A stretch of 64,000 nt of DNA from Paraburkholderia dioscoreae (GTDB lineage Bacteria; Pseudomonadota; Gammaproteobacteria; Burkholderiales; Burkholderiaceae), in assembly GCF_902459535.1 (NCBI RefSeq), contig NZ_LR699554.1, positions 2,356,001 to 2,420,000 on the forward strand, given 5' to 3'. The translations under genes were made by a program, and so were the position numbers. Below, piece after piece: positions 17,476 to 26,156 of this stretch. Below the pieces are notes generated by a model. The model did no database searches, was not told the origin of the DNA, and saw only the letters and a list, made by a program, of their open reading frames with translations. The first letter of the stretch is position 1; each line of letters opens with the position of its first letter.

Positions 17476-17826
17476 ATGAAAAAAGCTCTTGTTTGTTTCG
17501 CTCTCGCCGCCGGCGCATTGGCCACTCCTGTTCTGAGCTTCGCACAATCGAATGCTCCAGTCACCCGCGCCGAAGTGCGTGCCGACCTGGTGCGCCTCGA
17601 ACAGGCGGGCTACAACCCCTCGCTTGCGGACGACGCTGACTACCCGGCCGCGATCCAGGCTGCCGAAGCGAAGGTCGCCGCACAAAATGCTCCGCAAACA
17701 ACACAATCGTCGTATGGCGGCGTGGCGCAGAACGGCAACTCTTCGGCCGGCATGCGCAAGCATTCGTCGTCAGATGCCACTTGCGTCGGCCCTGTCAGTT
17801 TCTGCAACGTTTTCTTTGGTAGCTGA
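17476..17826 (+). CDS. DUF4148 exported protein with C-terminal CVGPxxFC motif
   Basis: A 116-residue protein: signal peptide MKKALVCFALAAGALATPVL ending FAQS, then the DUF4148 core (VTRAEVRADLVRLEQAGYNP, then YPAAIQAAEAKVAAQ), a family common in Burkholderiaceae and of unknown function. After a Ser/Gly/Asn linker it ends ATCVGPVSFCNVFFGS, matching the C-terminus of the upstream 49-residue peptide. AAGGAA precedes the start. It is probably co-transcribed with that peptide and followed by an intrinsic terminator at 17840-17886. Confidence 0.88.
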   Translation: MKKALVCFALAAGALATPVLSFAQSNAPVTRAEVRADLVRLEQAGYNPSLADDADYPAAIQAAEAKVAAQNAPQTTQSSYGGVAQNGNSSAGMRKHSSSDATCVGPVSFCNVFFGS

Positions 17827-17839
17827 ATGACACGTGTCG

Positions 17840-17886
17840 GGAATCCTGTCTAGTCCTTTATATCGATAGGATTCCTACCTTTTTTT
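17840..17886 (+). terminator. Intrinsic terminator after the small-protein pair
   Basis: Perfect 8-bp arms GGAATCCT (17840-17847) and AGGATTCC (17868-17875), with a 20-base loop, are followed within five bases by a run of seven T (17880-17886). It sits 14 bases after the DUF4148 stop. Confidence 0.8.
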
Positions 17887-18377
17887 AGCAATCCGGGATA
17901 GTCTTTCCAGATAAAACTCAAACTTTGCAAATTCGAAGAGACTCGCTTCGCGCGCCAATCTCTCTAGCCGCCAGGCAGTTCCCACTGCCAGCGATGCTCG
18001 TGCTTCCCCGACAAGCCACTCCTTGAGTTTCAGCGCTCATGGCAGCAACTTTGCCCACGCTGGATGACCCAGGTCGTCGGCAATGGCTAGCCGGTCGGCT
18101 CGACAAAACACTCGAAACACGATCAAACCCGCCTCTGCGCCGCATCAGTCTGCGCGCGACACCCACGCTCACCAAGGCACGTAGAACGACAGCGGCAGCC
18201 AAAAAAACAAGCCACCGTTCACCTGCGAATTGCGCCAGTCCTCTCATCCCATTCGTCAAAAACCATCACGCCTTTAATTTGTCATTGTTTTCCATGAATG
18301 TAATGATATAACATTCCGTCGACAGGAACAGAAAAACCCGCATCCATCCAGTCGCCAACACACTCGAATACATAACG
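17887..18377. promoter_or_regulatory. Intergenic region upstream of TonB-dependent receptor, with palindrome
   Basis: No credible gene; the available frames give low-complexity basic translations. Near the right end is an interrupted palindrome GAATGT (18296-18301)-N9-ACATTC (18311-18316) whose centre contains TAATGATA, similar to half of a Fur box. It lies about 60 bases before the receptor start, so it may be an operator or overlap the promoter. Confidence 0.4.
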
Positions 18378-20723
18378 ATGAAAAACCGCACGCGCGTCTC
18401 CTCCGCAGCTCTGCTGCTATTCGCCCTGGCTGCCCACGCTCATGCCGCAACCGACGAAGGGTCCGTAACCGGTGCGGTCACAGATTCCGCCGGACAACCC
18501 GTCAACAATGCCACAGTGATCGTGCAGAACGCGAGCGGCGCCGCCATCGGCGAGGCGAAAACGGACGCCGAAGGCCGCTTCGTGATCGCGCATGTGACGC
18601 CGGGCACTTATGCGGTCGTCGTCACCGCAGCGGGATTTGCGAGTGGCAACAGCATCGCGACTACGGGCACCGGCACGCAAAGCGCCGTCAGTGTCAGTCT
18701 CGCGAAGAGCGGCACACTCGACGTTCAGGTGAATGCGAAGCGACTGGACAGAGCGCGCAACGGGTTGTCGCCGGAGACCGGCAGCAGCGTGTACCGCTTC
18801 AGCCAGGCCGATATCGATGCGTTACCCGCGGGCCAGGACACGCCGCTCAATCAGGTGCTGCTTCAGGCGCCCGGCGTGGCAAGCGATTCGTACGGGCAAT
18901 TACACGTGCGCGGAGACCATGCCAATCTGCAATACCGCATCAACGGCATCATCATCCCCGAACCGATCAGCGGCTTCGGGCAGGCGCTCGATACGCGGAT
19001 CATCGACCAGGTCAATCTGCTGACCGGCGCGCTGCCGGCACAGTACGGCTACCGCACGGCAGGTGTCGTGGACATTCGCACGAAGACGGGCGATGTGGGC
19101 AACGGCGGCAGCATCGACATATTCGGCGGGAGCCACCAGACCCTCAAGACCAGCGCGGATGTGTTCGGCACGCAAGGTCCGTTCAGCTACTACTTCAGCG
19201 GCTCCCTCGGCGTGAACAACCTCGGTATCGAGAACCCGACTGCAAGCGCGAACGCCGTGCATGACCACACTCGCCAGGGCGATGCATTCGGCTATATGTC
19301 GTACATCATCAATCCGCTCACGCGGGTGAGCCTGATGTTCGGCACCACGAGCAATCAGTTCGAAATCCCCAACACCCCTGGTCTGCAGACCAATTTCACG
19401 CTCAATGGCAATAGCACGTTCGATTCGAGTCAGCTGAACGAAACGCAATCGGAGTTGAACAATTTTGCGGTGGTGGCGCTTCAGGGCACCAATGGCGGCG
19501 CACTGGACTACCAGGTCGCGCTATTTACCCGCTACACGCGAACGCAGTTCAATCCCGATCCCGTAGGCGACCTGCTTTTCAACGGCGTTGCATCGCAGGA
19601 CTTTCACAGTAACTCGGCAAATGGCGCCCAGGTGGACACCACGTGGCGCCTGAACGACAAACATACGATTCGCGCCGGCCTGTTCTTCCAGCAGGAGCAC
19701 GCGGTATTCGACGACAGCGTCAACGTGTTCGCAACGGACGCCGACGGCAATCAGTTATCGGACCAGCCCTTCAATATCCATGACTCGAGCAGCAAGACGG
19801 GCTACCTGTATAGCGCCTACGTACAGGACGAATGGAAAATCACCAGCAAGCTCACGCTCAATTACGGGCTGCGATACGACAAGATGGACGAGTATGTGAG
19901 CGCGAGCCAGTTGAGTCCTCGCATCGGCCTGGTCTATGCGCTGACACCGACCACCACGGTTCACGCCGGCTACGCGCGCTACTTCACGCCGCCCGCGTTC
20001 GAACTGTTGTCGGGTTCGACCATCAGCCGCTTCAACGGCACGACCAACCAGAGCCCGTCGAGCCAGAACGATCCGGTACAACCCGAGCGCAGTCATTACT
20101 TCGATCTCGGTGTCACGCAACGTCTGGGTTCGAACGTGACAATCGGCGTCGACGCCTACTACAAGAAATCCACCAACCTGCTCGACGAAGGACAGTTCGG
20201 CTCCGCCCTCATTTTCACACCGTTCAATTACCAGTACGGACGCGTGTACGGGCTCGAGTTCACCGCAAACTATAAGCAGGACAACGTATCTGCCTATCTG
20301 AACCTCGCCTACAGCCGCGCACAAGGCAAACAGATCGACTCGGCCCAGTTCAATTTCGACCCGGAGGAACTTGCCTATATCAACAGTCATTGGGTGTATC
20401 TCGATCACGACCAGCGCGTCACCGCCTCTTTCGGAGGAACGTACGACCTCGGCAGAACGACGTTCACATTCGACGGACTGGTTGGTAGCGGCTTGAGAAG
20501 CGGTTTTGCCAACACCGATCGCCTTCCCGTCTATGCGCAGATCAATCTCGGCGTGATCCAGCACTTCAACCAGCCGCTTGTCGGCAAGTTCGATGCGCGC
20601 CTGATGGTCGTCAATGCATTCAATCGTGTCTATGAGTTGCGCGACGGATCGGGCATCGGCGTGGGCGCGCCGCAGTACGGCCCGCACTTCGCCGTTTATG
20701 CCGGCATCACCAAGCATTTCTAA
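18378..20723 (+). CDS. TonB-dependent outer membrane receptor
   Basis: A 781-residue receptor. Signal peptide 1-23, then a carboxypeptidase-regulatory-like domain (GSVTGAVTDSAGQPVNNATV, GTYAVVVTAAGF) up to about residue 110. The plug follows (SQADIDALPAGQDTPLNQVL, VRGDHANLQYRINGIIIPE), then a 22-strand-type barrel with YVQDEWKITSKLTLNYGLRYD and RSHYFDLGVTQRL, ending in a terminal Phe (FAVYAGITKHF). It imports a substrate across the outer membrane with TonB energy. The three genes downstream encode a dedicated ExbB/ExbD/TonB set. Substrate not identifiable; metal chelates or glycans are possible. Confidence 0.92.
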   Translation: MKNRTRVSSAALLLFALAAHAHAATDEGSVTGAVTDSAGQPVNNATVIVQNASGAAIGEAKTDAEGRFVIAHVTPGTYAVVVTAAGFASGNSIATTGTGTQSAVSVSLAKSGTLDVQVNAKRLDRARNGLSPETGSSVYRFSQADIDALPAGQDTPLNQVLLQAPGVASDSYGQLHVRGDHANLQYRINGIIIPEPISGFGQALDTRIIDQVNLLTGALPAQYGYRTAGVVDIRTKTGDVGNGGSIDIFGGSHQTLKTSADVFGTQGPFSYYFSGSLGVNNLGIENPTASANAVHDHTRQGDAFGYMSYIINPLTRVSLMFGTTSNQFEIPNTPGLQTNFTLNGNSTFDSSQLNETQSELNNFAVVALQGTNGGALDYQVALFTRYTRTQFNPDPVGDLLFNGVASQDFHSNSANGAQVDTTWRLNDKHTIRAGLFFQQEHAVFDDSVNVFATDADGNQLSDQPFNIHDSSSKTGYLYSAYVQDEWKITSKLTLNYGLRYDKMDEYVSASQLSPRIGLVYALTPTTTVHAGYARYFTPPAFELLSGSTISRFNGTTNQSPSSQNDPVQPERSHYFDLGVTQRLGSNVTIGVDAYYKKSTNLLDEGQFGSALIFTPFNYQYGRVYGLEFTANYKQDNVSAYLNLAYSRAQGKQIDSAQFNFDPEELAYINSHWVYLDHDQRVTASFGGTYDLGRTTFTFDGLVGSGLRSGFANTDRLPVYAQINLGVIQHFNQPLVGKFDARLMVVNAFNRVYELRDGSGIGVGAPQYGPHFAVYAGITKHF

Positions 20724-20749
20724 TCTGTCACCCAGCAGCGAGGACGGTC

Positions 20750-21397
20750 ATGCAAGACTGGATGAATATTCTGGCAGCAGTGCGCGTGGGCGGGTGGGTT
20801 ATCTATCCGCTCACGTTACTCGCTGTTCTGGCGGTTGCGATCGTCCTCGATCGCGCCTATGTATTTCTGCGTTTTGGCCGCTTGCCGGCGGCGATTCATG
20901 CCGCGCATGAAATCGACGTGTTGGGATCCGATATTGATCTGGATAACCTGTTAAATGAAGCTTCCGCCCAGAACGCATTCAGGCGGATGAACTCTCCGTG
21001 GCTACCCGATCCGTCCGTGCCGCTATGGCTGCGCGAAGTCAAAGCGGAATCGGTGGCGTCACAGATCGAGCGTGACATGAGCAGAGGTTTCTGGGTGCTG
21101 GAGACGATCGTCACGGCGGCGCCGCTGCTGGGTCTGCTCGGCACCATCGTCGGCATGATGCATTCGTTTCAGCTGTTTGGCGGAACTGGGCTCGTCGATC
21201 CCGCCGGCGTCACGGGCGGGGTTGCGCAGTCGCTGGTGGCGACTGCGATCGGACTCGTCGTTGCACTGTTCGCACTCTTCGCGTTCAACTATTTTTCCCG
21301 CCGGCTCGAACGTCTGATGGACGAACTCGAATCTTTCGCGAATGCGCGGCTCGGTCAAATCCGCCTTGCCACCACCACCGCCGGAGCGCAGTCGTGA
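20750..21397 (+). CDS. exbB: ExbB/TolQ-like proton channel protein
   Basis: A 215-residue MotA/TolQ/ExbB-family protein. TM1 is VIYPLTLLAVLAVAIVLDRAYVF, and the paired helices are TAAPLLGLLGTIVGMMHSF and VAQSLVATAIGLVVALFALFAF, with the family TAAPLLGLLGTVxGM signature. It starts 26 bases after the receptor gene and its end overlaps the ExbD start by four bases. It converts proton motive force for the TonB-like partner encoded downstream. Confidence 0.92.
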   Translation: MQDWMNILAAVRVGGWVIYPLTLLAVLAVAIVLDRAYVFLRFGRLPAAIHAAHEIDVLGSDIDLDNLLNEASAQNAFRRMNSPWLPDPSVPLWLREVKAESVASQIERDMSRGFWVLETIVTAAPLLGLLGTIVGMMHSFQLFGGTGLVDPAGVTGGVAQSLVATAIGLVVALFALFAFNYFSRRLERLMDELESFANARLGQIRLATTTAGAQS

Positions 21398-21792
21398 AGT
21401 TCAAGCGATCGCGCGCGGCGAGGCGCGGCCGCATCGAAATCATTCCGATGATCGATGTGATGTTCTTTCTGCTGGCGACCTTCATGCTGGCTTCGCTCGC
21501 CATGCAGCGGCTCGATGCCGTCAAGCTGACGTTACCAACCGGCCGCGCACAGCAGATGGCCGCGCATGAACCCCTGACTATCTCGGTGGATAGCCGCAAT
21601 GAAATATTCGTGAACCATCTGCCGGTACGTCCCGATCAGATCGAGCCGACGGTGAAGCGCCTGTTGCAACCCAACGCGGATGTCGTCATTGCCGCCGACG
21701 CCGCCGCGGGCCACGGCGCAGTCGTGCAAGCCATGCTCGCGGCACGGCGCGCCGGTGCCGCACGGTTTCTGGTCGCCGTGCATCGTGAATAG
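21394..21792 (+). CDS. exbD: ExbD/TolR-like protein
   Basis: A 132-residue biopolymer transport protein starting with GTG in a GTGA overlap with exbB. A short basic cytoplasmic N-terminus precedes the single TM helix carrying the conserved Asp (IEIIPMIDVMFFLLATFMLA). A periplasmic domain follows (VKLTLPTGRAQ, LTISVDSRNEIFVN, VVIAADAAAGHGAVVQ). It works with ExbB and TonB to energise the receptor at 18378. Confidence 0.92.
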   Translation: MKFKRSRAARRGRIEIIPMIDVMFFLLATFMLASLAMQRLDAVKLTLPTGRAQQMAAHEPLTISVDSRNEIFVNHLPVRPDQIEPTVKRLLQPNADVVIAADAAAGHGAVVQAMLAARRAGAARFLVAVHRE

Positions 21793-21796
21793 CGCG

Positions 21797-22510
21797 ATGC
21801 GTCTGAGCACTACCGTCGATGATTCGCCGAAGCTGCGCCTTGCATTGGCGATCCTCATCGCGCTCGTGGTCTGGCTCGTGTTTCTGTTCGCGCTCGGACA
21901 TTGGCTCGACGCAACGAGATCCGAACCGGCACCGGAGAAGGCATTGGAGATGCGTGTAGTGGAACTTGATCCCGAGCCGCCGACGCACGCTGCGCCCAAG
22001 CCAACGCAAACGCAAACATCAACTCCACCGCCTGCGGTCAAACCGTCGCGACCGGGCGCACCACGCACCCATGCCATGCCGGCACTCACTGCACTGCCCG
22101 AAACTCCGACACCAGCCAGACACCCGGCCGACACCACCACGCCAGTATCAAAGGAGCCCGGCCCCTCTGCCGAATCCCCCACGCCTGCAAGCAACTCCGC
22201 GGAAGAAAAACAGAGCACATCACCACCCGCCACCTCGCCGGGCGATACCGCCGCACGCTCCATCGCGCAACCGTTACCAGCGTTACCCGACGATTTGCGC
22301 GAGCAGGCCTATCAAACCGTCGCGACCGCGCGCTTCGTGATTCATGCCGACGGCTCTGTCGACGTGGAACTCATCAAGCCGACACCTAATCCGCGGCTCA
22401 ACCAGCTCCTTCTCGAAGCGCTTCACAAGTGGCGCTTTTTCCCCGCGTTGCAGGGCGGCCGTCCGGTCGAAAGCCGGCAGGACGTCCGCGTGCATTTCAA
22501 TGTGAACTAG
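21797..22510 (+). CDS. tonB: TonB-family energy transducer
   Basis: About 237 residues. One N-terminal TM helix (LALAILIALVVWLVFLFALG), a long proline-rich periplasmic spacer (residues about 50-155), and a C-terminal TonB fold (ATARFVIHADGSVDVELIKP, LLLEALHKWRFFPAL, DVRVHFNVN). An in-frame GTG at 21785 overlapping the exbD stop is an alternative start. It closes the receptor-ExbB-ExbD-TonB operon. Confidence 0.88.
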   Translation: MRLSTTVDDSPKLRLALAILIALVVWLVFLFALGHWLDATRSEPAPEKALEMRVVELDPEPPTHAAPKPTQTQTSTPPPAVKPSRPGAPRTHAMPALTALPETPTPARHPADTTTPVSKEPGPSAESPTPASNSAEEKQSTSPPATSPGDTAARSIAQPLPALPDDLREQAYQTVATARFVIHADGSVDVELIKPTPNPRLNQLLLEALHKWRFFPALQGGRPVESRQDVRVHFNVN

Positions 22511-22610
22511 CGCGCCGCGTTCGCATTGATTGATGTGGCCGTAACAACATCGTGAACGTTACGTAGCGAATCCACCTTGTGCACACGCCGCATTCCCCGC
22601 GCATCGCCCG

Positions 22611-22643
22611 CAAACGCCCCCCAAACGCCCCCCAAACGCCCGC
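22611..22643. repeat. Three tandem 11-mers CAAACGCCCCC
   Basis: CAAACGCCCCC occurs twice exactly (22611-22621, 22622-22632) and once with one change (22633-22643), in the gap between tonB and the PilZ gene. Probably a slippage repeat; no unit-plus-spacer structure of a CRISPR. Confidence 0.6.
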
Positions 22644-22807
22644 AGCAAACGCTTCGGCAGCATCCGAAACGCGTTCATCCAGCTTATCCCTGCAGTTGGC
22701 ACGGTCCCTGCAATCAGACAGGCAAAGGCCGAGCACCGCCATGACCGGAAGGCCGCGCGTGCTCCCCAACCGGCCCGGCCAAGGCCATAACACGCGTGGA
22801 TATTCCA

Positions 22808-23572
22808 ATGATTGCCGATTTTCTGCTGGACGCTGACGTCACCGGACAAGCTCACGATCTCGACTCGAACTTCGCGCAGCGCCACCCCTTGCAAATCGCC
22901 GTTTGTCTGCGCAACCTGGTGGCCGGACAGGACTTCGTCACAGTCGAGTTCGGCGGCCGGCAAATCGTCACGCAGATACTCGACGTCGACTCGCGCAACG
23001 CGCGCTTCGTGTTCGATGCCGGCAGCATGGCCGTCGACAACAGCGCGCTACCCGCCGCGCGGCAGTTGACGTTCCGCAGCCTGCCGGGCGGCATTCGCAC
23101 CGAGTTCACGACACAGGATGCCACCTCCATCGTGTTCGACGGGCTACCGGCGTTCGAGGCGCCCTTCCCTCCATTGCTCTACTACGTTCAACGCCGCGAA
23201 TTCTTCCGCGTGCAAACGCCCGTGCTCGACCCGTACATCGCAAGCGGCCCGTATGCGGACGGCGGCTCATTCCGGCTGGAATTGCAGGATCTGTCATTGG
23301 GCGGCGTCGCGTTGAAGACGGCCGACGAACGCTTCGGCTCGCTTCAAAGCGGCACGGTTCTGCGCGACGTCGCATTGCAACTCGGCAGCTTCGGCACGCT
23401 GCGGCTCGATCTGGAAATCGTCGCGCCACGCCAGTTGACCACGGCGAAGGGCGATCGGCGCTTCGTGACCGGTTGCAAATTCTGCGCGACACTAGGGCCG
23501 GCTGAGCGGACGTTGCAACGCGTCGTCACGCAACTCGAAACCAGGCGGCAAGCGCTCGCACCGCGCGGATAA
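22808..23572 (+). CDS. YcgR-like flagellar brake protein with PilZ domain
   Basis: About 254 residues, or four more if the upstream GTG at 22796 is used. The N-terminal YcgR domain (HPLQIAVCLRNLVAGQDFVTVEF) leads to a PilZ domain with both c-di-GMP motifs: RREFFR (RxxxR) and the LQDLSLGGVAL (D/NxSxxG) motif. YcgR proteins bind c-di-GMP and slow the flagellar motor by contacting stator or FliG. Not adjacent to other flagellar genes except for the motor-like operon 6 kb upstream. Confidence 0.88.
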   Translation: MIADFLLDADVTGQAHDLDSNFAQRHPLQIAVCLRNLVAGQDFVTVEFGGRQIVTQILDVDSRNARFVFDAGSMAVDNSALPAARQLTFRSLPGGIRTEFTTQDATSIVFDGLPAFEAPFPPLLYYVQRREFFRVQTPVLDPYIASGPYADGGSFRLELQDLSLGGVALKTADERFGSLQSGTVLRDVALQLGSFGTLRLDLEIVAPRQLTTAKGDRRFVTGCKFCATLGPAERTLQRVVTQLETRRQALAPRG

Positions 23573-24051
23573 GCCCGTACGCATACGCCGCAGACTTCAC
23601 GTCGGCGACGATCATACGATCGCCGCCGCGCGAACCACGCGTGCCGTGCACTTCAGGGTTCGCTGAACACGCTCACGACACCAGCCATTTGCTGTCGAGA
23701 AAACTCATTCAGCCTTCAATCCACTTTCATTCGAGCCAGGACTTTCCCCAAGCCCGAACGCTCGATCTTGCGTCGCACCACGCCGCTCAACCCGCACGGC
23801 GTATGGCTCACAGCCTTCCAGCAAGTTTTCGCACGGCACCTGCCACGCCGATCGTTTCCTTGACGAGCGTCGGCGCGCCTGCTGTACTAAATCAACCAAA
23901 GTGATTTAGGTGGCGGCAATCGAACCGGTCCGGATCGTTTCGAACCACCCCTCCCGCATCAAGCCGCAAACCAGGTTGTCAGCGCGCAGCGTTCGCGCGG
24001 GCACCCGCCAGTAGTCCATAACGTCGTTGCCAAAAACCGGAGGAGCGTCCC
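23573..24051. promoter_or_regulatory. Upstream region of frc operon with candidate ROK operator
   Basis: 479 bases with no credible gene. It contains a perfect inverted repeat CTAAATCA (23887-23894)-N7-TGATTTAG (23902-23909), about 140 bases before frcB. The FrcR-like ROK repressor encoded at the operon end is the natural candidate to bind it. GGAGGAG (24041-24047) precedes the frcB ATG. Confidence 0.45.
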
Positions 24052-25057
24052 ATGAATCTGAATTCCCGCAGGCTTCCTGTTGTCAGGAAAATCGTGTCGA
24101 TGTGCGTCGCGGCATCGGCGGTGTGGTGTGCGAGCGCGAGCCAGGCGGCCGATCAGCCTGTTGTCGGCCTCATCACCAAGACCGACACCAACCCGTTCTT
24201 CGTGAAGATGAAACAGGGCGCCGAAGCAGCCGCATCGAAAGACGGCGCGAAGCTCATCACCGCCGCGGGCAAGTTCGACGGCGACAACGCGAGCCAGGTC
24301 ACCGCCATCGAAAACATGATGACGGCCGGCGCGAAAGCGATTCTGATCACGCCGAGCGACACCAAGGCGATCGTGCCGAGCATCAGGAAAGCCCGCGCCG
24401 CCGGCGTGATGGTGGTCGCGCTCGACACGCCGACCGACCCGCAGGACGCCACCGACGCCCTCTTCGCCACCGACAACTTCAAGGCCGGCGTGCTGATCGG
24501 CAAATACGCCAAAGCCGCGCTGAACGGCAAGCCCGCGAAGATCGCCACGCTCGATCTCGCGCCCGGCGTTTCGGTTGGCGTGCTGCGTCATAACGGCTTC
24601 CTGCAGGGCTTCGGCGTGAAGGAAGGCGATCCCTCGGTGGTGTGCAGCCAGGATACGCGCGGCGATCAGGCCAAGGGCCAGACGGCGATGGAAAACTGCC
24701 TGCAGAAGTCACCCGACATCAACGTGGTCTACACGATCAACGAGCCGGCCGCAGCGGGCGCTTACCGCGCGCTCAAGGCGGCGGGCAAGGATAAGAACGT
24801 AATGATCGTCTCGATCGACGGCGGCTGTGAGGGCGTGCGCAACGTGAAGTCCGGCGCCATTGCCGCGACCCTCGCAGCAATATCCGCTGAAGATGGCCTC
24901 GCTCGGCGTGACGGCCGGTGTCGAGTACGCGAAGACGGGCAAGAAGGTCTCCGGCTATCAGGACACCGGCGTGACGCTGATCAGCGACAAGCCCATGTCC
25001 GGCATCGACAGCAAGGACACGAAGTTCGGCCTCGACAACTGCTGGGGCAACAAGTAA
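24052..25057 (+). pseudogene. frcB: frcB-like sugar ABC substrate-binding protein, frameshifted
   Basis: A periplasmic sugar-binding protein (PBP type I, fructose FrcB group). Signal peptide, then QPVVGLITKTDTNPFFVKMKQ and FLQGFGVKEGDPSVVCS are clear. At 24869-24871 an extra C in a CCC run shifts the frame after SGAIAAT. The true C-terminus (QQYPLKMASLGVTAGVEYAK ending DNCWGNK) continues in another frame to 25057. Without the extra base the product is about 334 residues, normal for the family. The shifted frame runs on into frcC. It may be a real inactivating mutation or a sequencing error; the downstream genes are intact. Confidence 0.85.
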
Positions 25058-25149
25058 CACGGACTGAATGGAGCGGCCCGCTTTGCTGGGCCGCCATTGG
25101 AATTGCCGCGTGGCCGCAGCGCCACGCGCATGCATCGAGGACATCCATC

Positions 25150-26136
25150 ATGTCGACTCCTTCCGCGCCTGCCGGCCACTCGCGCCCGTTCGCCGACCGC
25201 TTGCCGTCGCTTGCCGAGATCGGGCCACTCATCGCGCTGGTGCTGGCTTGCGGCTTCTTCATCTCGCAGAGCAGCCGCTTTCTGTCGTTCCAGAACCTCT
25301 CGCTGATCCTGCAGCAGACCATGGTGGTCGCCGTCATCGCAATCGGCCAGACGCTGATCGTGCTGACCGGCGGCATCGACCTCTCGTGCGGCATGGTGAT
25401 GGCGTTCGGCTCGATCATCATGACCAAATTCGCCGTCACGCTCGGCGTGCCGCCAATCCTCGCGATTCTGTGCGGCATCGCGGCGAGCACGCTGTTCGGC
25501 GCGCTCAATGGCGTGCTGATCACGCGCATCAAACTACCCGCGTTCATCGTCACGTTGGGCACGTTGAATATCGCATTCGCCCTCACGCAGATCTATTCGA
25601 ACGCCGAGAGCGTGTCGAGCCTGCCGGACGCGCTCATGTTCTTCGGCAACACGTTCAGGCTCGGCCCCGCGGATGTCACATACGGCACGGTGCTCACCCT
25701 GCTGATGTATCTGGCCACATGGTTCGTCTTGCGCGACACCGTGCCCGGCCGGCATCTATACGCGCTCGGCAACAACGCGGAGGCCGCGCGGCTGATGGGC
25801 CTGTCGTCGCAGAAAATCCTGATGACGGTGTATTCGCTGGCCGGCGCGATCTACGGCATCGCCGCGCTGTTGTCCGTGTCGCGCACCGGCGTGGGCGACC
25901 CGCAGGCCGGCCAGACCGAGAATCTCGACAGCATCACCGCGGTCGTGCTCGGCGGCACGAGTCTGTTCGGCGGGCGCGGTTCGATTGTCGGTACGCTGCT
26001 CGGCGCGCTGATTGTCGGCGTATTTCGCAATGGTCTGACGTTGATCGGCGTTTCTTCGGTCTACCAGGTGTTGATCACCGGCATGCTGGTGATTCTCGCG
26101 GTGGCCGCGGACAAACTCTCCCATCGTCGCGGTTGA
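25150..26136 (+). CDS. frcC: Sugar ABC transporter permease, FrcC-like
   Basis: A 328-residue RbsC/FrcC-type permease (LALVLACGFFIS region, ALGNNAEAARLMGLSSQKI, VVLGGTSLFGGRGSIVGTLLGALIVGV). The start at 25150 follows GAGGA and comes 92 bases after the frcB stop. It forms the membrane channel of the importer with the FrcA ATPase downstream. Assignment to fructose rests on the gene order BCA with a single-domain ATPase and an adjacent ROK regulator, as in Sinorhizobium frc. Confidence 0.88.
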   Translation: MSTPSAPAGHSRPFADRLPSLAEIGPLIALVLACGFFISQSSRFLSFQNLSLILQQTMVVAVIAIGQTLIVLTGGIDLSCGMVMAFGSIIMTKFAVTLGVPPILAILCGIAASTLFGALNGVLITRIKLPAFIVTLGTLNIAFALTQIYSNAESVSSLPDALMFFGNTFRLGPADVTYGTVLTLLMYLATWFVLRDTVPGRHLYALGNNAEAARLMGLSSQKILMTVYSLAGAIYGIAALLSVSRTGVGDPQAGQTENLDSITAVVLGGTSLFGGRGSIVGTLLGALIVGVFRNGLTLIGVSSVYQVLITGMLVILAVAADKLSHRRG

Positions 26137-26156
26137 GCACTCACGAGGACTCCGTC

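Noticed and set aside
18039..18311. A 90-residue rightward frame before the TonB receptor
   Set aside because: Ser/Thr/Arg/Pro-rich, weak start; ends in the AT-rich promoter. Not enough to call a gene.
22611..22643. Tandem repeat as a CRISPR-like array
   Set aside because: Units are 11 bases and contiguous without spacers; no cas genes in the window.
24052..26136. A single 694-residue frame joining the sugar-binding protein and permease
   Set aside because: Residues after SGAIAAT are arginine-rich nonsense until the permease; the proper C-terminus and stop exist in another frame. It is a frameshift artefact, not a fusion.
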